DNA from: Verrucomicrobiales bacterium
GTDB taxonomy: Bacteria; Verrucomicrobiota; Verrucomicrobiia; Verrucomicrobiales; DEV007
NCBI GenBank assembly: GCA_029210205.1
Contig: JARGOD010000003.1
Coordinates: 27,367 to 91,366 of the forward strand
Reading direction: 5' to 3'
Length of the DNA: 64,000 nt
Below the pieces are notes generated by a model. That model saw nothing but the letters and a program-made list of their open reading frames with translations, did not search any database and was not told the DNA's origin. This document shows, piece by piece, positions 25,529 to 33,823 of the stretch (position 1 is the first letter of the stretch; each line of letters opens with the position of its first letter). The position numbers and the translations under genes are program-made.

Positions 25529-26032
25529 TTACGCTGCGAATTTAGAATCAGTGCCTGCAGATTCGACAGAAGCAACAATGTCGTTGGTAAGAGCGTCAGT
25601 AACTAGGATGAAATCAATAAGTTCCGACATCCTGTCCTTCTCGTTCTGTAGAATCGCGCCGAGTTTGCGGAACAGGTCGGCCAGCACTCGGACCAAGGTA
25701 TCAGCGTCCTCACTCTTCTCTATCAACTCGATCCTCCCGCAGAGAAACTCCAGCTCAAACGCCCAAACATCGAGCAGCTCGTGGAGAGGGAGATCGTCAG
25801 GAGCGACAAAACTCTTTGCCTCCAGCAGGAGAAGCTCATCGTCAATCTCCGACAGAAAACTTGCAACGGAGTTGAGAGCTGTGATGCCGTCGAAATTAAG
25901 AGAGCGATTCGTCGCTGAGACGCAAAAAAATCTGATCGCGGCAACCGAAGTCCCAAGTTTTGACCACAAGTCCTGGTCTGTCGATCTAGCTCGGTTATTG
26001 CTTACGAGGTTGGTGAGCGCTCTTAGTTCCAT
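25529..26032 (-). CDS. Hypothetical helical protein, paralogue of the 38084 gene product
   Basis: The 167-residue soluble helical protein shares a clear core with the product of 37581-38084: LLDVWAFELEFLCGRIEL here against LLCVWGFELDVICDRIEL there, followed by DADTLVRVLADLFRKLGAIL against DEVDTLVRLQAELCRLLADI. Both have the same length. Family not recognised. The start (26032) lies 14 nt after a sigma-54-type -12 element and has no clear ribosome site beyond AGGA. Neighbour of the ANTAR gene, divergently transcribed. Confidence 0.65.
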   Translation of the reverse strand: MELRALTNLVSNNRARSTDQDLWSKLGTSVAAIRFFCVSATNRSLNFDGITALNSVASFLSEIDDELLLLEAKSFVAPDDLPLHELLDVWAFELEFLCGRIELIEKSEDADTLVRVLADLFRKLGAILQNEKDRMSELIDFILVTDALTNDIVASVESAGTDSKFAA

Positions 26033-26045
26033 ACGTCCTATTAGT

Positions 26046-26159
26046 GCAAGAACGCAGCCAGCCTCTAGAACCCCCAGAAATCCTCTTAATTTACTGATTT
26101 AGAGTTAGTTATGCATACTAAAATCCGAGCAGAAATTCAGACAAGTCATGCACATTGCA
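26046..26159 (-). promoter_or_regulatory. Putative sigma-54 promoter with upstream TGCA dyad (26032 gene)
   Basis: Minus strand: dyad TGCA-ATG-TGCA (26159-26149), then TGGCTGCGTTCTTGCAC with GG at 26059-26058 and GC at 26047-26046. Predicted +1 about 2 nt before the ATG at 26032. Confidence 0.65.
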
Positions 26160-26316
26160 CGGAACCTTAATACCCGCACGCCGCAAAATGCCTTCTCCTT
26201 CCAAGCGATCGAAGGGTTAATAACGCACGCCTAAGCCGCAGCTCCCCTCCCGCGGACATCGCGCGATTTCGTTGACGGCTCGGAGAAGATGCAGGATCGA
26301 TCCCTCCGCAGTTGAT

Positions 26317-26327
26317 TGCATTCTGCA
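26317..26327 (+). promoter_or_regulatory. TGCA dyad close to the ANTAR gene start
   Basis: TGCA-TTC-TGCA ends 22 nt before the GTG start. The second ANTAR gene has the same kind of dyad at 43657-43667, 28 nt before its start, and both are followed by GTTAGnCTC at nearly the same spacing. No good -24/-12 pair fits the start, so the dyad may play a different role here (repression or another promoter type). Confidence 0.4.
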
Positions 26328-26349
26328 CATAAGGAGTTAGTCTCGCTTT

Positions 26350-26934
26350 GTGAAAGAGACAAAATACCGAGTTGCCTTGGCTCACGGCAAGGAGGAAACG
26401 CGGAGCCGCTTGCAAATCGACTTGGAGGAGCTGGGACACTCCATCCTTTTCTCCTCTGACTCATGCAAAGAGACAATTTCGCGGACACTAAAGGACGAAC
26501 CGGACTTAATCGTCTCAGGAATACTCTTTGACGATGGTGACGGGATTGATGCGCTGATTGAGATCGCTGAGACCCGTTGCCTTCCTGCCATCGTGGTGAC
26601 AAGTATCTCAAGTCTCAAACGGGTGGAGGATGCAATGGATGACCACGTCATGGCCTACCTGATTGAGCCGGTGAGAGCGGTAGACCTTAAGCCCGCAATT
26701 CACGTTGTTCTTCGCCGATTTGAACAATTTGAGGATCTTCACCAAGAAGTTTCTGATCTGAAGTTGCGACTCGCTACTCGAAAAAAGGTGGAACGAGCAA
26801 AAGGGATTTTGATGGTGACCAAAGGAATCAGCGAAGAGGAGGCCTACCTGCAGCTTCGCGCGGCGGCAACGAGAAACCGAGTCACCATGGGGAAGGTTTC
26901 CGACCTCATTATCGATACAGCGACGGGTTCCTAG
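26350..26934 (+). CDS. ANTAR-domain RNA-binding regulator with degenerate receiver
   Basis: A receiver-like domain (about 1-120) is followed by a coiled linker and an ANTAR domain (RKKVERAKGILMVTKGISEE, EAYLQLRAAATRNR). Receiver residues needed for phosphorylation are lost: the acidic pocket reads LAHGKEE, the phosphoacceptor site reads LIVSGILF (Gly for Asp) and the conserved Lys is Glu (AYLIEPV). This is the AmiR-like situation, where a partner protein rather than a phosphate controls RNA antitermination. The GTG start gives the same N-terminal length as the paralogue at 43696. Confidence 0.85.
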   Translation: MKETKYRVALAHGKEETRSRLQIDLEELGHSILFSSDSCKETISRTLKDEPDLIVSGILFDDGDGIDALIEIAETRCLPAIVVTSISSLKRVEDAMDDHVMAYLIEPVRAVDLKPAIHVVLRRFEQFEDLHQEVSDLKLRLATRKKVERAKGILMVTKGISEEEAYLQLRAAATRNRVTMGKVSDLIIDTATGS

Positions 26935-27024
26935 GGCGCCAAGGAAGCCTCGTTACTGCTGGGAAAGGTGCGCTGTCAGGTCATTGAAATCGACCGGTCG
27001 CCTGTCTCGGGTGCGCTGAAATGC

Positions 27025-28134
27025 TTAACCGGTAATTTCGTTCTCGATCTGGTGAAGCGATAAGCCTAACTCGTTTTCGACCCATTCATCGTGAAAGATG
27101 GTGTTGAGGTATCGTTGACCAGAATCTGGAAGGATCGCAGCGATTCGACTATCCTGCAGATTCTCCGTATATCGATTCATTGCTTCGATGATTCCGCCAG
27201 CGCGCAACCCCACCAAGAGTGCCTCTTGTTTCGCGGCTCTTCTACACCCGATCACACACTCTTCCTCAGACACGCTGACAACATCGTCGAACTCCGCCTT
27301 GTCCCTGGTGTCGTTAGCTGACCCGGACTCAGGATCGAAGGGCTGAACGAAGCCGGACAGATTTTCGGTAAAGCCTCCTTCCTCAGTGCGGACAGCTATT
27401 ACTTTAGTAGAAGAGCCAAAGTTCTGAAGCTGGTGGCGCCAGATTTGTTTTGGACGGGGGCTACCAACGCTGACAAAAAGGTAATCAATCTCCCCCTCTA
27501 CACCCCCGACAAGGTCTCTTATCGTTGTCTCCGCCTGCGATTGAAGAGTTTGCTCATTCGCATGCTCGCCTGGCCAATAGAAGTTGTAGTCGCCAGCAGC
27601 TTTCTCAATTTCCCTTCTCCGATTCGCTGCGGGACTTTCCCCGTCCAACGAATGCCCACACACGACGATTCTGGCATCTAAAGCCCTCATTACCTTCAAG
27701 TCTTGCTCAAGGACCTCGGGATGGACTAAACATACAAATGGGATGTCGTGGAAACAGCAGATCTGAGCGAGATCAATTCCAAGACCTGATGAGAAATACT
27801 CGACGACGATCGTATCTTTGCCAATCTCTCCACGACGCATTGCTCCCTCTATGACCGCCTTGGCTCGACCATCCTTCGGTTTTTCCCCCAGATTACTCGG
27901 CTGCAGCTTAGCGAAGACTTCTGTTTTGCGTTTAGGGAAAATATTTCGAAGGCGAACCACCGGGGCCGATGCGTTGGAATCAATTTGGGCCGTATCTGGG
28001 AAAGCAACTCGGTCACGAGACTTTGTCTCGCAACGCTCAACTTCTGCTTCCGCCTCCTCCGGCGGAAAGCCGACAGCCATGTTGCCTGAAATTTGCTGAC
28101 ATTGGTCACGGTGGGATTTTGCTATATTCTTCAT
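27025..28134 (-). CDS. Degenerate cysteine-synthase/SbnA-like PLP-fold protein
   Basis: The ATG at 28134 lies just after a predicted sigma-54 +1 (about 28143). The protein follows the fold of the SbnA-like enzyme at 47328 throughout and shares its C-terminus (DSGQRYLNTIF, EWVENELGLS). Catalytic parts have drifted: NLGEKPKDGRA keeps a Lys at the PLP position (Lys87), but the substrate loop SSGNMG is FSSGLG, and the phosphate-binding loop SSTGT is VGSPRPK. It may be a pseudoenzyme, a regulator of the active paralogue or an enzyme with changed specificity. It converges with the ANTAR gene. Confidence 0.75.
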   Translation of the reverse strand: MKNIAKSHRDQCQQISGNMAVGFPPEEAEAEVERCETKSRDRVAFPDTAQIDSNASAPVVRLRNIFPKRKTEVFAKLQPSNLGEKPKDGRAKAVIEGAMRRGEIGKDTIVVEYFSSGLGIDLAQICCFHDIPFVCLVHPEVLEQDLKVMRALDARIVVCGHSLDGESPAANRRREIEKAAGDYNFYWPGEHANEQTLQSQAETTIRDLVGGVEGEIDYLFVSVGSPRPKQIWRHQLQNFGSSTKVIAVRTEEGGFTENLSGFVQPFDPESGSANDTRDKAEFDDVVSVSEEECVIGCRRAAKQEALLVGLRAGGIIEAMNRYTENLQDSRIAAILPDSGQRYLNTIFHDEWVENELGLSLHQIENEITG

Positions 28135-28154
28135 GGGGGTAGCACCGGAAGTTT

Positions 28155-28276
28155 GCAAGAGCCGTACCACTAATTGTTTCGACCTGAAACCAAGCTGTAT
28201 CTTGCCTGAGCGGACAGACCAATTGTAGATACAACCACGCATCGGGCGGATCGCGGTGACAATCGTGCACGATGCA
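28155..28276 (-). promoter_or_regulatory. Putative sigma-54 promoter with upstream TGCA dyad (28134 gene)
   Basis: Minus strand: dyad TGCA-TCG-TGCA (28276-28266), then TGGTACGGCTCTTGCAA with GG at 28168-28167 and GC at 28156-28155. Predicted +1 near 28143, about 9 nt before the start. Confidence 0.6.
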
Positions 28277-28643
28277 TCTATTTACTTATACTATCGCAAT
28301 TAGGACAGCCTGTGACCGGCAAGCTTTTTTGACGCAGGACTCATATGCTCTCTCTTCTGTGCGGAGTGACTCGAACCGGCCAGAACCGAGACGCGTGAAC
28401 CGACCTGTTAAAGCGAGAATCGAGATGAAATATTAGAGCGGTGACTGCCCTGCAGGCCTACTCTGCTAGAAAAAGCTGGGCGAATCGCATAATGCGTTTC
28501 GCCGTTCGTCATGACAGGAAAGACCGAGTCAACGTATTTTAAATGCGAGTCTTTTGGATAAGTGACGGAAAGCACTCCGGCCCACGCGAGGTCATCTGAA
28601 CCAACAAACCATCCTGCGAGGCCGAAGGCCCTTACCGCCGTGC
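28277..28643. other. Gene-free stretch
   Basis: No gene is supported between the dyad upstream of 28134 and the end of the lipoprotein gene. A minus-strand frame (28408-28650, TTG start) overlaps the lipoprotein stop but has no ribosome site or recognisable domain. No repeat or terminator is apparent. Confidence 0.4.
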
Positions 28644-29039
28644 TCACCAAGGCGACCTGATCGGGTTGCGGACGACGGCGTACGTAGCCCCACGCTTCCG
28701 ATAGTAATTACCATCAGCAACGTAATAGTCCCTGTTCCGATACCGGAGCGTCTGGCGCTGCGCCGGAAGAGTGTCAAAGTAGGTATTGTAGCTGAGCGCT
28801 CGCTTCGCTCTTACCGTCGAAAGCGGATTCCGAACGGAGACGTAGCGATCGCCTCGCTTCACAAAATAGTCTCCCCGGTGCATGTAGTACTGACGCCCGT
28901 CGACCGCCATCGGTCGATAGTTTGACGGACTGACAACGATTCTTTGAGAGGTCGCACCGTATTGATCAGTGGTAGAACAGGAAGAGAGAACAAGTGAAGC
29001 AGCGGCAACTACAGCGAGTGAGAGAGGGGGTGTTTTCAT
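28644..29039 (-). CDS. Tyr/Arg-rich lipoprotein
   Basis: The start at 29039 gives a lipoprotein signal (AVVAAASLVLSSC, lipobox Cys near residue 20). The 131-residue product then has repeated YY and R-rich beta segments (GRQYYMHRGDYFVKRGDRYV, RNRDYYVADGNYYRKRG) like the periplasmic DUF6515-type proteins in which short Y-x-x-x-G-x-Y-Y motifs recur. No enzymatic function is suggested. It follows the 29446 gene by 11 bp and should share its promoter. Confidence 0.6.
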   Translation of the reverse strand: MKTPPLSLAVVAAASLVLSSCSTTDQYGATSQRIVVSPSNYRPMAVDGRQYYMHRGDYFVKRGDRYVSVRNPLSTVRAKRALSYNTYFDTLPAQRQTLRYRNRDYYVADGNYYRKRGATYAVVRNPIRSPW

Positions 29040-29050
29040 TTTTGGTGGGA

Positions 29051-29446
29051 TTAAATGGAGACTGGAGTCAAATCGACAATGACGAGTGTTTTTGAGTGGA
29101 TGGTGATCACCGTCTGATTTAGAAATCGATAAACGCAGCGGTCTTCGGGCGATACAAATCGGTCTGCAATCGAATCTGGAATCTCTTCCATAGAGGCTAT
29201 GGCGCTTTTCGTGAGCACATCGCCCTTTTCCCAAACGAGACTGCCGACGGGCAACGGCGAAGGATTTGGCAAAGCAGCACGGGGGGTATGCTCATCCGAC
29301 TCAGGAGCGATACGCAACAAGAACTCTCCGAAGCGATCCCTGTCGGGGTCAGCAAGAGGCGCAAAGAAAAGAAGAAACATACCGAAGAGCGCTGCTCCAA
29401 GAACGAGATTCCAAAATGCGTTTGATGAAGATGTCATACACCACAT
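29051..29446 (-). CDS. Small membrane-anchored hypothetical protein
   Basis: One N-terminal membrane helix (NLVLGAALFGMFLLFFAPL, about residues 13-31) precedes a soluble tail of about 95 residues with no known domain. Two starts are possible, 29446 and 29437; 29446 is preferred because the predicted sigma-54 +1 falls directly next to it. It is divergent from the cardiolipin synthase gene and shares its upstream dyad. Function unknown. Confidence 0.55.
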   Translation of the reverse strand: MWCMTSSSNAFWNLVLGAALFGMFLLFFAPLADPDRDRFGEFLLRIAPESDEHTPRAALPNPSPLPVGSLVWEKGDVLTKSAIASMEEIPDSIADRFVSPEDRCVYRFLNQTVITIHSKTLVIVDLTPVSI

Positions 29447-29458
29447 CTGCGCAGAAAT

Positions 29459-29583
29459 GCTGCCGCCGTGCCAATCAAATCATAAATCGTTTAAATAGAG
29501 GGTATTGTATCTATTCCAGAAGCCGCGAACCTCTCAAATGATACGGCAATTCGCACTGAAGACATTGCGTGCTGCATCCTGCC
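29459..29583 (-). promoter_or_regulatory. Putative sigma-54 promoter, leftward, sharing a triple TGCA-type site
   Basis: Minus strand TGGCACGGCGGCAGCAT has GG at 29472-29471 and GC at 29460-29459, 13 nt before the ATG at 29446. The site 29566-29583 (TGCG-TGC-TGCA-TCC-TGCC) holds three half-sites spaced 7 bp and is shared with the rightward promoter. Confidence 0.65.
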
Positions 29584-29653
29584 ACCCAGGGCTTTGCACC
29601 CCCCGGTCGCAGTTGTTCTCTGCCGATGGCCAGGACATCGGCACGATTTTCGC
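29566..29653 (+). promoter_or_regulatory. Putative sigma-54 promoter, rightward (cardiolipin synthase)
   Basis: CGGCACGATTTTCGCG has GG at 29640-29641 and GC at 29652-29653, 15 nt before the ATG at 29668. The triple half-site at 29566-29583 lies 57 bp upstream. Confidence 0.65.
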
Positions 29654-29667
29654 GAACTGTGTCTAAC

Positions 29668-31230
29668 ATGGGTAACTCGAAAACTTCAACTCTTGGCGGA
29701 ACATGGCGGCGGCTCACCAAGGATCTTAGTCAGCGGTATACAGCGTTCTCGAAGAGGTTTCCGAGAACTGCCAAATTTTTCGGGATCCTTAAGCGAAGAA
29801 AGAAGCCGATCAGAGCGACTCTGCATTTAATCCTTCACTTAGTGGGGTTTATCTTCTCGCTTCAAGCAGTCATGCAGACTCGTACTGAGCAGGGAGCCGT
29901 CGCTTGGGCAATATCTCTCAACACCGTGCCGGTCATCGCTGTTCCTGCCTGGCTGGTCTTCGGGGACAGCAAGATGGAAACCTACGTGGCAGCAAAGAAT
30001 GCCGGGACGGAAGAGCTACGACCGCTCGCAGAGCGGCTGCTCACGAATCCCGACGAGGGAGAGGAGCAGATCACTTCCCGGACTTCGAAAACCATCGAAA
30101 CGCTTGAGACACTCGCCAGCATGCCGATGATGCGAGGAAACGCTGCTGAGCTTCTCGTCGACGGCAAGAACACCTACGCCTCCATCTTCGAAGCAATTGA
30201 GGCAGCTGAGGAATATGTCCTCGTGCAGTTCTACATCGTCAAAGCCGATGACACAGGTGGGGATCTCAAGGACAAACTCATCGCAAAAGCCAGAGAAGGG
30301 GTGGACGTTTATGTTCTTCTCGACAACTACGGCAGCCTCTCTCTTCCCGATGAGTTCTTCGACGACCTCCGTGCAGTGGGGGCGAAGGTGCACTACTTCA
30401 TGGACATTTCCGGGAAGGCGAACCGATTTCAGCTCAACTTCAGAAATCATCGGAAGATCGTTGTTGTAGATGGAGAGGTCGGGTTTGTCGGAGGCCACAA
30501 TGTCGGCGACGACTACCTCGGCAAGCATCCTACGCTGACCCCTTGGCGCGACAGCCACCTTCGACTTTCAGGCCCCGTGGTGAAGACACTGCAGATCCCA
30601 TTCGCAGAAGATTGGCATTGGGCGACCGGGGAGATTCTTGAAAACCTGAACTGGGAAATCAGTGATGATGACTTCCGGGGCGGAGTCGAAGCGCTCTGCC
30701 TCGCCACCGGCCCGGCCGACCCTATTGAGATTTGCTCCATGTTTTTTCTGACGGCGATCAATGAGGCCGACGACCGGATTTGGATTGCTACCCCCTACTT
30801 TGTTCCGGACGACAAGATGGTCACCGCACTGCAGCTGGCAGCGACTCGTGGGGTTGACGTTAAGATAATCATTCCGGCAATGAATGATAGCCAGCTGGTT
30901 CATTTCTCATCCTACTCGTATCTCACGGAACTCGTTGAGGTTGGAGTTGAGATCCATCGATACGAGAAAGGATTCATGCATCAGAAAGTGGTGGTGGTTG
31001 ACGATGACTTATCGGCTATCGGCTCGGCTAACTTTGACAACCGCTCCTTCCGACTCAACTTCGAGGTGACAGGAATTGTTCATGACAAAGAGTTCAATCG
31101 GGAGGTGTCATCGATGCTGGAGACAGACATCGCGAACAGTCGGCTCGCGTCCGCTGCAGACTACAAGGAGAAGCCATTCCACTTCCGTTTAGTCGTCAAC
31201 CTCGCAAGACTACTGGCGCCTATCCAGTGA
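29668..31230 (+). CDS. Cardiolipin synthase (PLD superfamily), membrane-bound
   Basis: The start at 29668 is preferred over the frame start at 29569, which lies upstream of the predicted promoter. Two N-terminal membrane helices (LHLILHLVGFIFSLQAVM, SLNTVPVIAVPAWLVF) precede two PLD domains with intact HKD motifs: NHRKIVVVDGEVGFVGG and MHQKVVVVDDDLSAIGS. It should join two phosphatidylglycerols into cardiolipin at the inner membrane. A second, soluble-looking homologue is encoded at 59933. No Shine-Dalgarno precedes the ATG. Confidence 0.9.
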   Translation: MGNSKTSTLGGTWRRLTKDLSQRYTAFSKRFPRTAKFFGILKRRKKPIRATLHLILHLVGFIFSLQAVMQTRTEQGAVAWAISLNTVPVIAVPAWLVFGDSKMETYVAAKNAGTEELRPLAERLLTNPDEGEEQITSRTSKTIETLETLASMPMMRGNAAELLVDGKNTYASIFEAIEAAEEYVLVQFYIVKADDTGGDLKDKLIAKAREGVDVYVLLDNYGSLSLPDEFFDDLRAVGAKVHYFMDISGKANRFQLNFRNHRKIVVVDGEVGFVGGHNVGDDYLGKHPTLTPWRDSHLRLSGPVVKTLQIPFAEDWHWATGEILENLNWEISDDDFRGGVEALCLATGPADPIEICSMFFLTAINEADDRIWIATPYFVPDDKMVTALQLAATRGVDVKIIIPAMNDSQLVHFSSYSYLTELVEVGVEIHRYEKGFMHQKVVVVDDDLSAIGSANFDNRSFRLNFEVTGIVHDKEFNREVSSMLETDIANSRLASAADYKEKPFHFRLVVNLARLLAPIQ

Positions 31231-31252
31231 CTTGCCCCTTAAGGAAATGCAC

Positions 31253-31433
31253 TGCATTATGCACTTTAATCGGGCATACCGCATTGCAAAAAGCCATATT
31301 AGCTGGGAAGCGATGTCGTCCATCCCTTACAATCAGCTCGTAAACCAGCCTCTTTCAGCTATCCCAGGTTACAGTTGCGCCGGACTGAGTGAGCCTTCCC
31401 GGGTCTAGTGCCGGCTCATGGCACAATGCATGC
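31253..31433 (+). promoter_or_regulatory. Putative sigma-54 promoter with upstream TGCA dyad (ubiB-like)
   Basis: TGCA-TTA-TGCA at 31253-31263 (with a further TGCA at 31248), then TGGCACAATGCATGCAC with GG at 31420-31421 and GC at 31432-31433, 14 nt before the ATG at 31447. Confidence 0.65.
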
Positions 31434-31446
31434 ACGGTAGTTGGTA

Positions 31447-33099
31447 ATGAGCAAATCCAACGCACTAGAAAGACTCGCCACCTACAAAGACATTGCCGGA
31501 CTCCTATTAAAGTATGTCCCGAAGCTATCCGGCGCACACAATGAGGTAGCATCGCAGTTCGAGGTTGAGGAAGAGATCCAACCTTCTGAAAACGCGGAAG
31601 AGTTCGCATCAGACCTCGAGAATCTCGGCCCAACTTTTATTAAGGTCGGACAACTTCTTTCAACCCGCGCTGATCTCTTACCCAAGCAGTGGCTGGCTGC
31701 GCTTCAGCGTCTTCAAGATGATGTCGAACCAGTAGCCTATGAAGATATCCGCGAGAGAATTGAGTCGGAACTTGGAGCTAAAGTCTCACGCCTTTTCGAG
31801 GAGTTCGACGAAACGCCGCTCGCCTCTGCGTCATTAGGGCAGGTCCACCGCGCCACCTTGCGCAATGGCAGACCAGTCGTAGTGAAGGTTCAGCGTCCAG
31901 ACATCCGACAGCGTGTCGCGAAGGAACTCGAGGCAATTCAGGAGGTAGCGGACTTCATTCAAGCTCACACTGACTTTGGTAAGGCCTACGACGTCGAATT
32001 GATGGTTTCGCAATTCAGGAAAGCCATTCTGGGAGAATTAAACTATCAGACTGAAGCACGGAATCTTGAGCGTCTCCGTGAGAACATGAGTGAATTCCGT
32101 GGAATTGCGGTCCCCTCCTCGATTGACGACTATTGCTCCGTGGGCGTCCTAACGATGGACTACATCGACGGTTCAAAAATCACAGAACTTTCAGGCGTCG
32201 TGAAAGCCGATCTGAACGGCGATGCGATTGCTGACCATTTGTTCCATGCTTATCTCAAACAAATCCTGATCGATGGATTTTTCCACGCCGACCCTCATCC
32301 AGGCAACATTCTCCTGACACGTGACCATCGTCTCGGGCTGATCGATCTCGGCATGGTGGGCACCGTTTCCGACGGGTTGAAGGACCAGCTCCTTCAACTT
32401 CTGGGAGCGATTTCAGAGGGGCGGGCAGATGATGCTGCGGACGTCGCCCTGGCAATGGGGACCAAGAAAGAAAACTTCGAGGCGGAAACTTTCCGCATGG
32501 AACTCACCGAGCTCATCGAGAATCGGAAAGAATCGAGCGTCGAGAATATTCAGGTCGGCGACCTTGTCATGAAGGTGACGGAGGTGTGCGGCCAAAACGG
32601 ACTGCGTATTCCAAACTCTATGTTCATGGTCGGAAAAGCTCTGCTGAACCTCGATATGATCGGAACGTCGTTGGCTCCTGATTTCAATCCGGACGAGAGC
32701 GTCAAGCGCCACATCTCGACTCTGGCCAACAAGCGGATGAACGACGACCTCTCGCTGGGATCTGTCATTAGCTATCTGACTGAAATGAAGGAGTTGTTCA
32801 GCGAAACTCCCGGCAGACTCAACATGGCGCTGGAAAAGGTCGCCGAGAACAAGCTCGAGTTTGACGTCAATGCGATCGACGAAGCGAAGCTGCTGAAGGG
32901 GTTCCATCGAGTCGCCAACCGGATCACCGTTGGTATTATCCTGGCCGCCATGATCGTGGGCGCGTCCATGATGATGAGCATTGAAGCTGAGTTCACTGTC
33001 TTCGGTTATCCCGGCATCGCGATGATCTTCTTCCTCATCGCTGCAATCGGTGGGCTTCTCGTCGTCGGCCGGATTCTTTTTGGCAGTGAACATGAATAG
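31447..33099 (+). CDS. UbiB/ABC1-family atypical kinase
   Basis: This 550-residue protein carries the ADCK/UbiB hallmarks: the KxGQ-like segment GPTFIKVGQLLSTR, the Ala-rich loop ASASLGQVHRATL, VVKVQRPDI, the QTEARN element, catalytic FHADPHPGNILL and metal-binding GLIDLGMVG. Two C-terminal membrane helices (about 500-548) anchor it. Family members act as ATPases supporting quinone biosynthesis or lipid homeostasis. No ubiquinone genes are near; here it sits among stress and lipid genes. No Shine-Dalgarno; start lies 14 nt from the -12 element. Confidence 0.9.
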   Translation: MSKSNALERLATYKDIAGLLLKYVPKLSGAHNEVASQFEVEEEIQPSENAEEFASDLENLGPTFIKVGQLLSTRADLLPKQWLAALQRLQDDVEPVAYEDIRERIESELGAKVSRLFEEFDETPLASASLGQVHRATLRNGRPVVVKVQRPDIRQRVAKELEAIQEVADFIQAHTDFGKAYDVELMVSQFRKAILGELNYQTEARNLERLRENMSEFRGIAVPSSIDDYCSVGVLTMDYIDGSKITELSGVVKADLNGDAIADHLFHAYLKQILIDGFFHADPHPGNILLTRDHRLGLIDLGMVGTVSDGLKDQLLQLLGAISEGRADDAADVALAMGTKKENFEAETFRMELTELIENRKESSVENIQVGDLVMKVTEVCGQNGLRIPNSMFMVGKALLNLDMIGTSLAPDFNPDESVKRHISTLANKRMNDDLSLGSVISYLTEMKELFSETPGRLNMALEKVAENKLEFDVNAIDEAKLLKGFHRVANRITVGIILAAMIVGASMMMSIEAEFTVFGYPGIAMIFFLIAAIGGLLVVGRILFGSEHE

Positions 33100-33137
33100 G
33101 AATTCTCCTAGAGCTTCGACCGCCTCGATTGTAAGAT

Positions 33138-33273
33138 TGCAATCTGCAATACTGGTCGGGCATAGAAGGCACTTATGACCTATCGTAAAGAGCAAAATGC
33201 GATCTCAAACATCGGTAACCAACTAACTGTCAGCAATATAAGACTCTTCCACCTTCTGCGGCATAAGCCTTGC
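33138..33273 (+). promoter_or_regulatory. Putative sigma-54 promoter with upstream TGCA dyad (DUF1328 gene 1)
   Basis: TGCA-ATC-TGCA at 33138-33148, then CGGCATAAGCCTTGCAG with GG at 33260-33261 and GC at 33272-33273. Predicted +1 near 33285, about 38 nt before the start. Confidence 0.65.
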
Positions 33274-33322
33274 AGGTAAAAGGGGTGCGAATAAATCGCT
33301 TTTACTACTAACCAATAAAATC

Positions 33323-33478
33323 ATGTTAAGACTAGCAATCATTCTTCTCGTCGTCGGACTCATCGCTGCCGCTCTCGGCCTTGGCGGTCTCGGCGGCCTC
33401 ATTATGAACGTCGGCTGGGTTATTCTCGTCGTCGCTGTCATTCTCTTTATCGTCCATTTCATTGGACGCAAAGTATAG
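33323..33478 (+). CDS. DUF1328 small membrane peptide (51 residues)
   Basis: ATG at 33323 opens 51 codons reading MLRLAIILLVVGLIAAALGL, then GGLGGLIMNVGWVILVVAV and a short IGRKV end. Two hydrophobic helices separated by GGLGG match the DUF1328/YtjA family of tiny inner-membrane proteins induced by stress in several bacteria. A second copy lies at 62379-62540 on the other strand. The gene is followed by a strong terminator, so it is monocistronic. Confidence 0.85.
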   Translation: MLRLAIILLVVGLIAAALGLGGLGGLIMNVGWVILVVAVILFIVHFIGRKV

Positions 33479-33498
33479 ACAGATAGAAAACCGAAACA

Positions 33499-33543
33499 GG
33501 GCGGGAGATTCGTGTGTCATTGCGCGGAACTCCCGCCCTTTTT
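33499..33543 (+). terminator. Rho-independent terminator after DUF1328 gene 1
   Basis: GGGCGGGAG (33499-33507) pairs perfectly with CTCCCGCCC (33530-33538) and is followed by five T residues. Confidence 0.9.
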
Positions 33544-33823
33544 GTTACTCAAGACGATTCTCTTGAGATTGCATGCCGTCCCCACACTGCATATCCGTGA
33601 TAACACATCTGCCCTCATCGTCCTTGTGCCTTACAGTAGTATAACTGGATACGCTTGTAGCACCGACCTCAAGAGTGCGGCGGAAAATCGATAACTAACG
33701 AAATAGCCAAGCGCCTCGGAACGCTTCTCAAACTTTTGTTCCATTCACCAGTGTTCGAAATTTCAATAACCGATCCAGTGCCTCCGGAAACAAACGCTGT
33801 GTCAAAATGCACTCTAGTTTGCA

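Noticed and set aside
26333-26346. AGGAGTTAGTCTCGC as a sigma-54 promoter of the first ANTAR gene
   Set aside because: Although GG and GC are correctly spaced, +1 would fall inside the coding region, and the paralogue's equivalent lacks the GC.
28408-28650. An 80-codon minus-strand frame overlapping the lipoprotein stop
   Set aside because: TTG start, no ribosome site and no recognisable domain; left unannotated.
29569-29667. A 33-codon longer N-terminus for the cardiolipin synthase
   Set aside because: It spans the shared enhancer-like site and the -24/-12 element and has no membrane or domain features.
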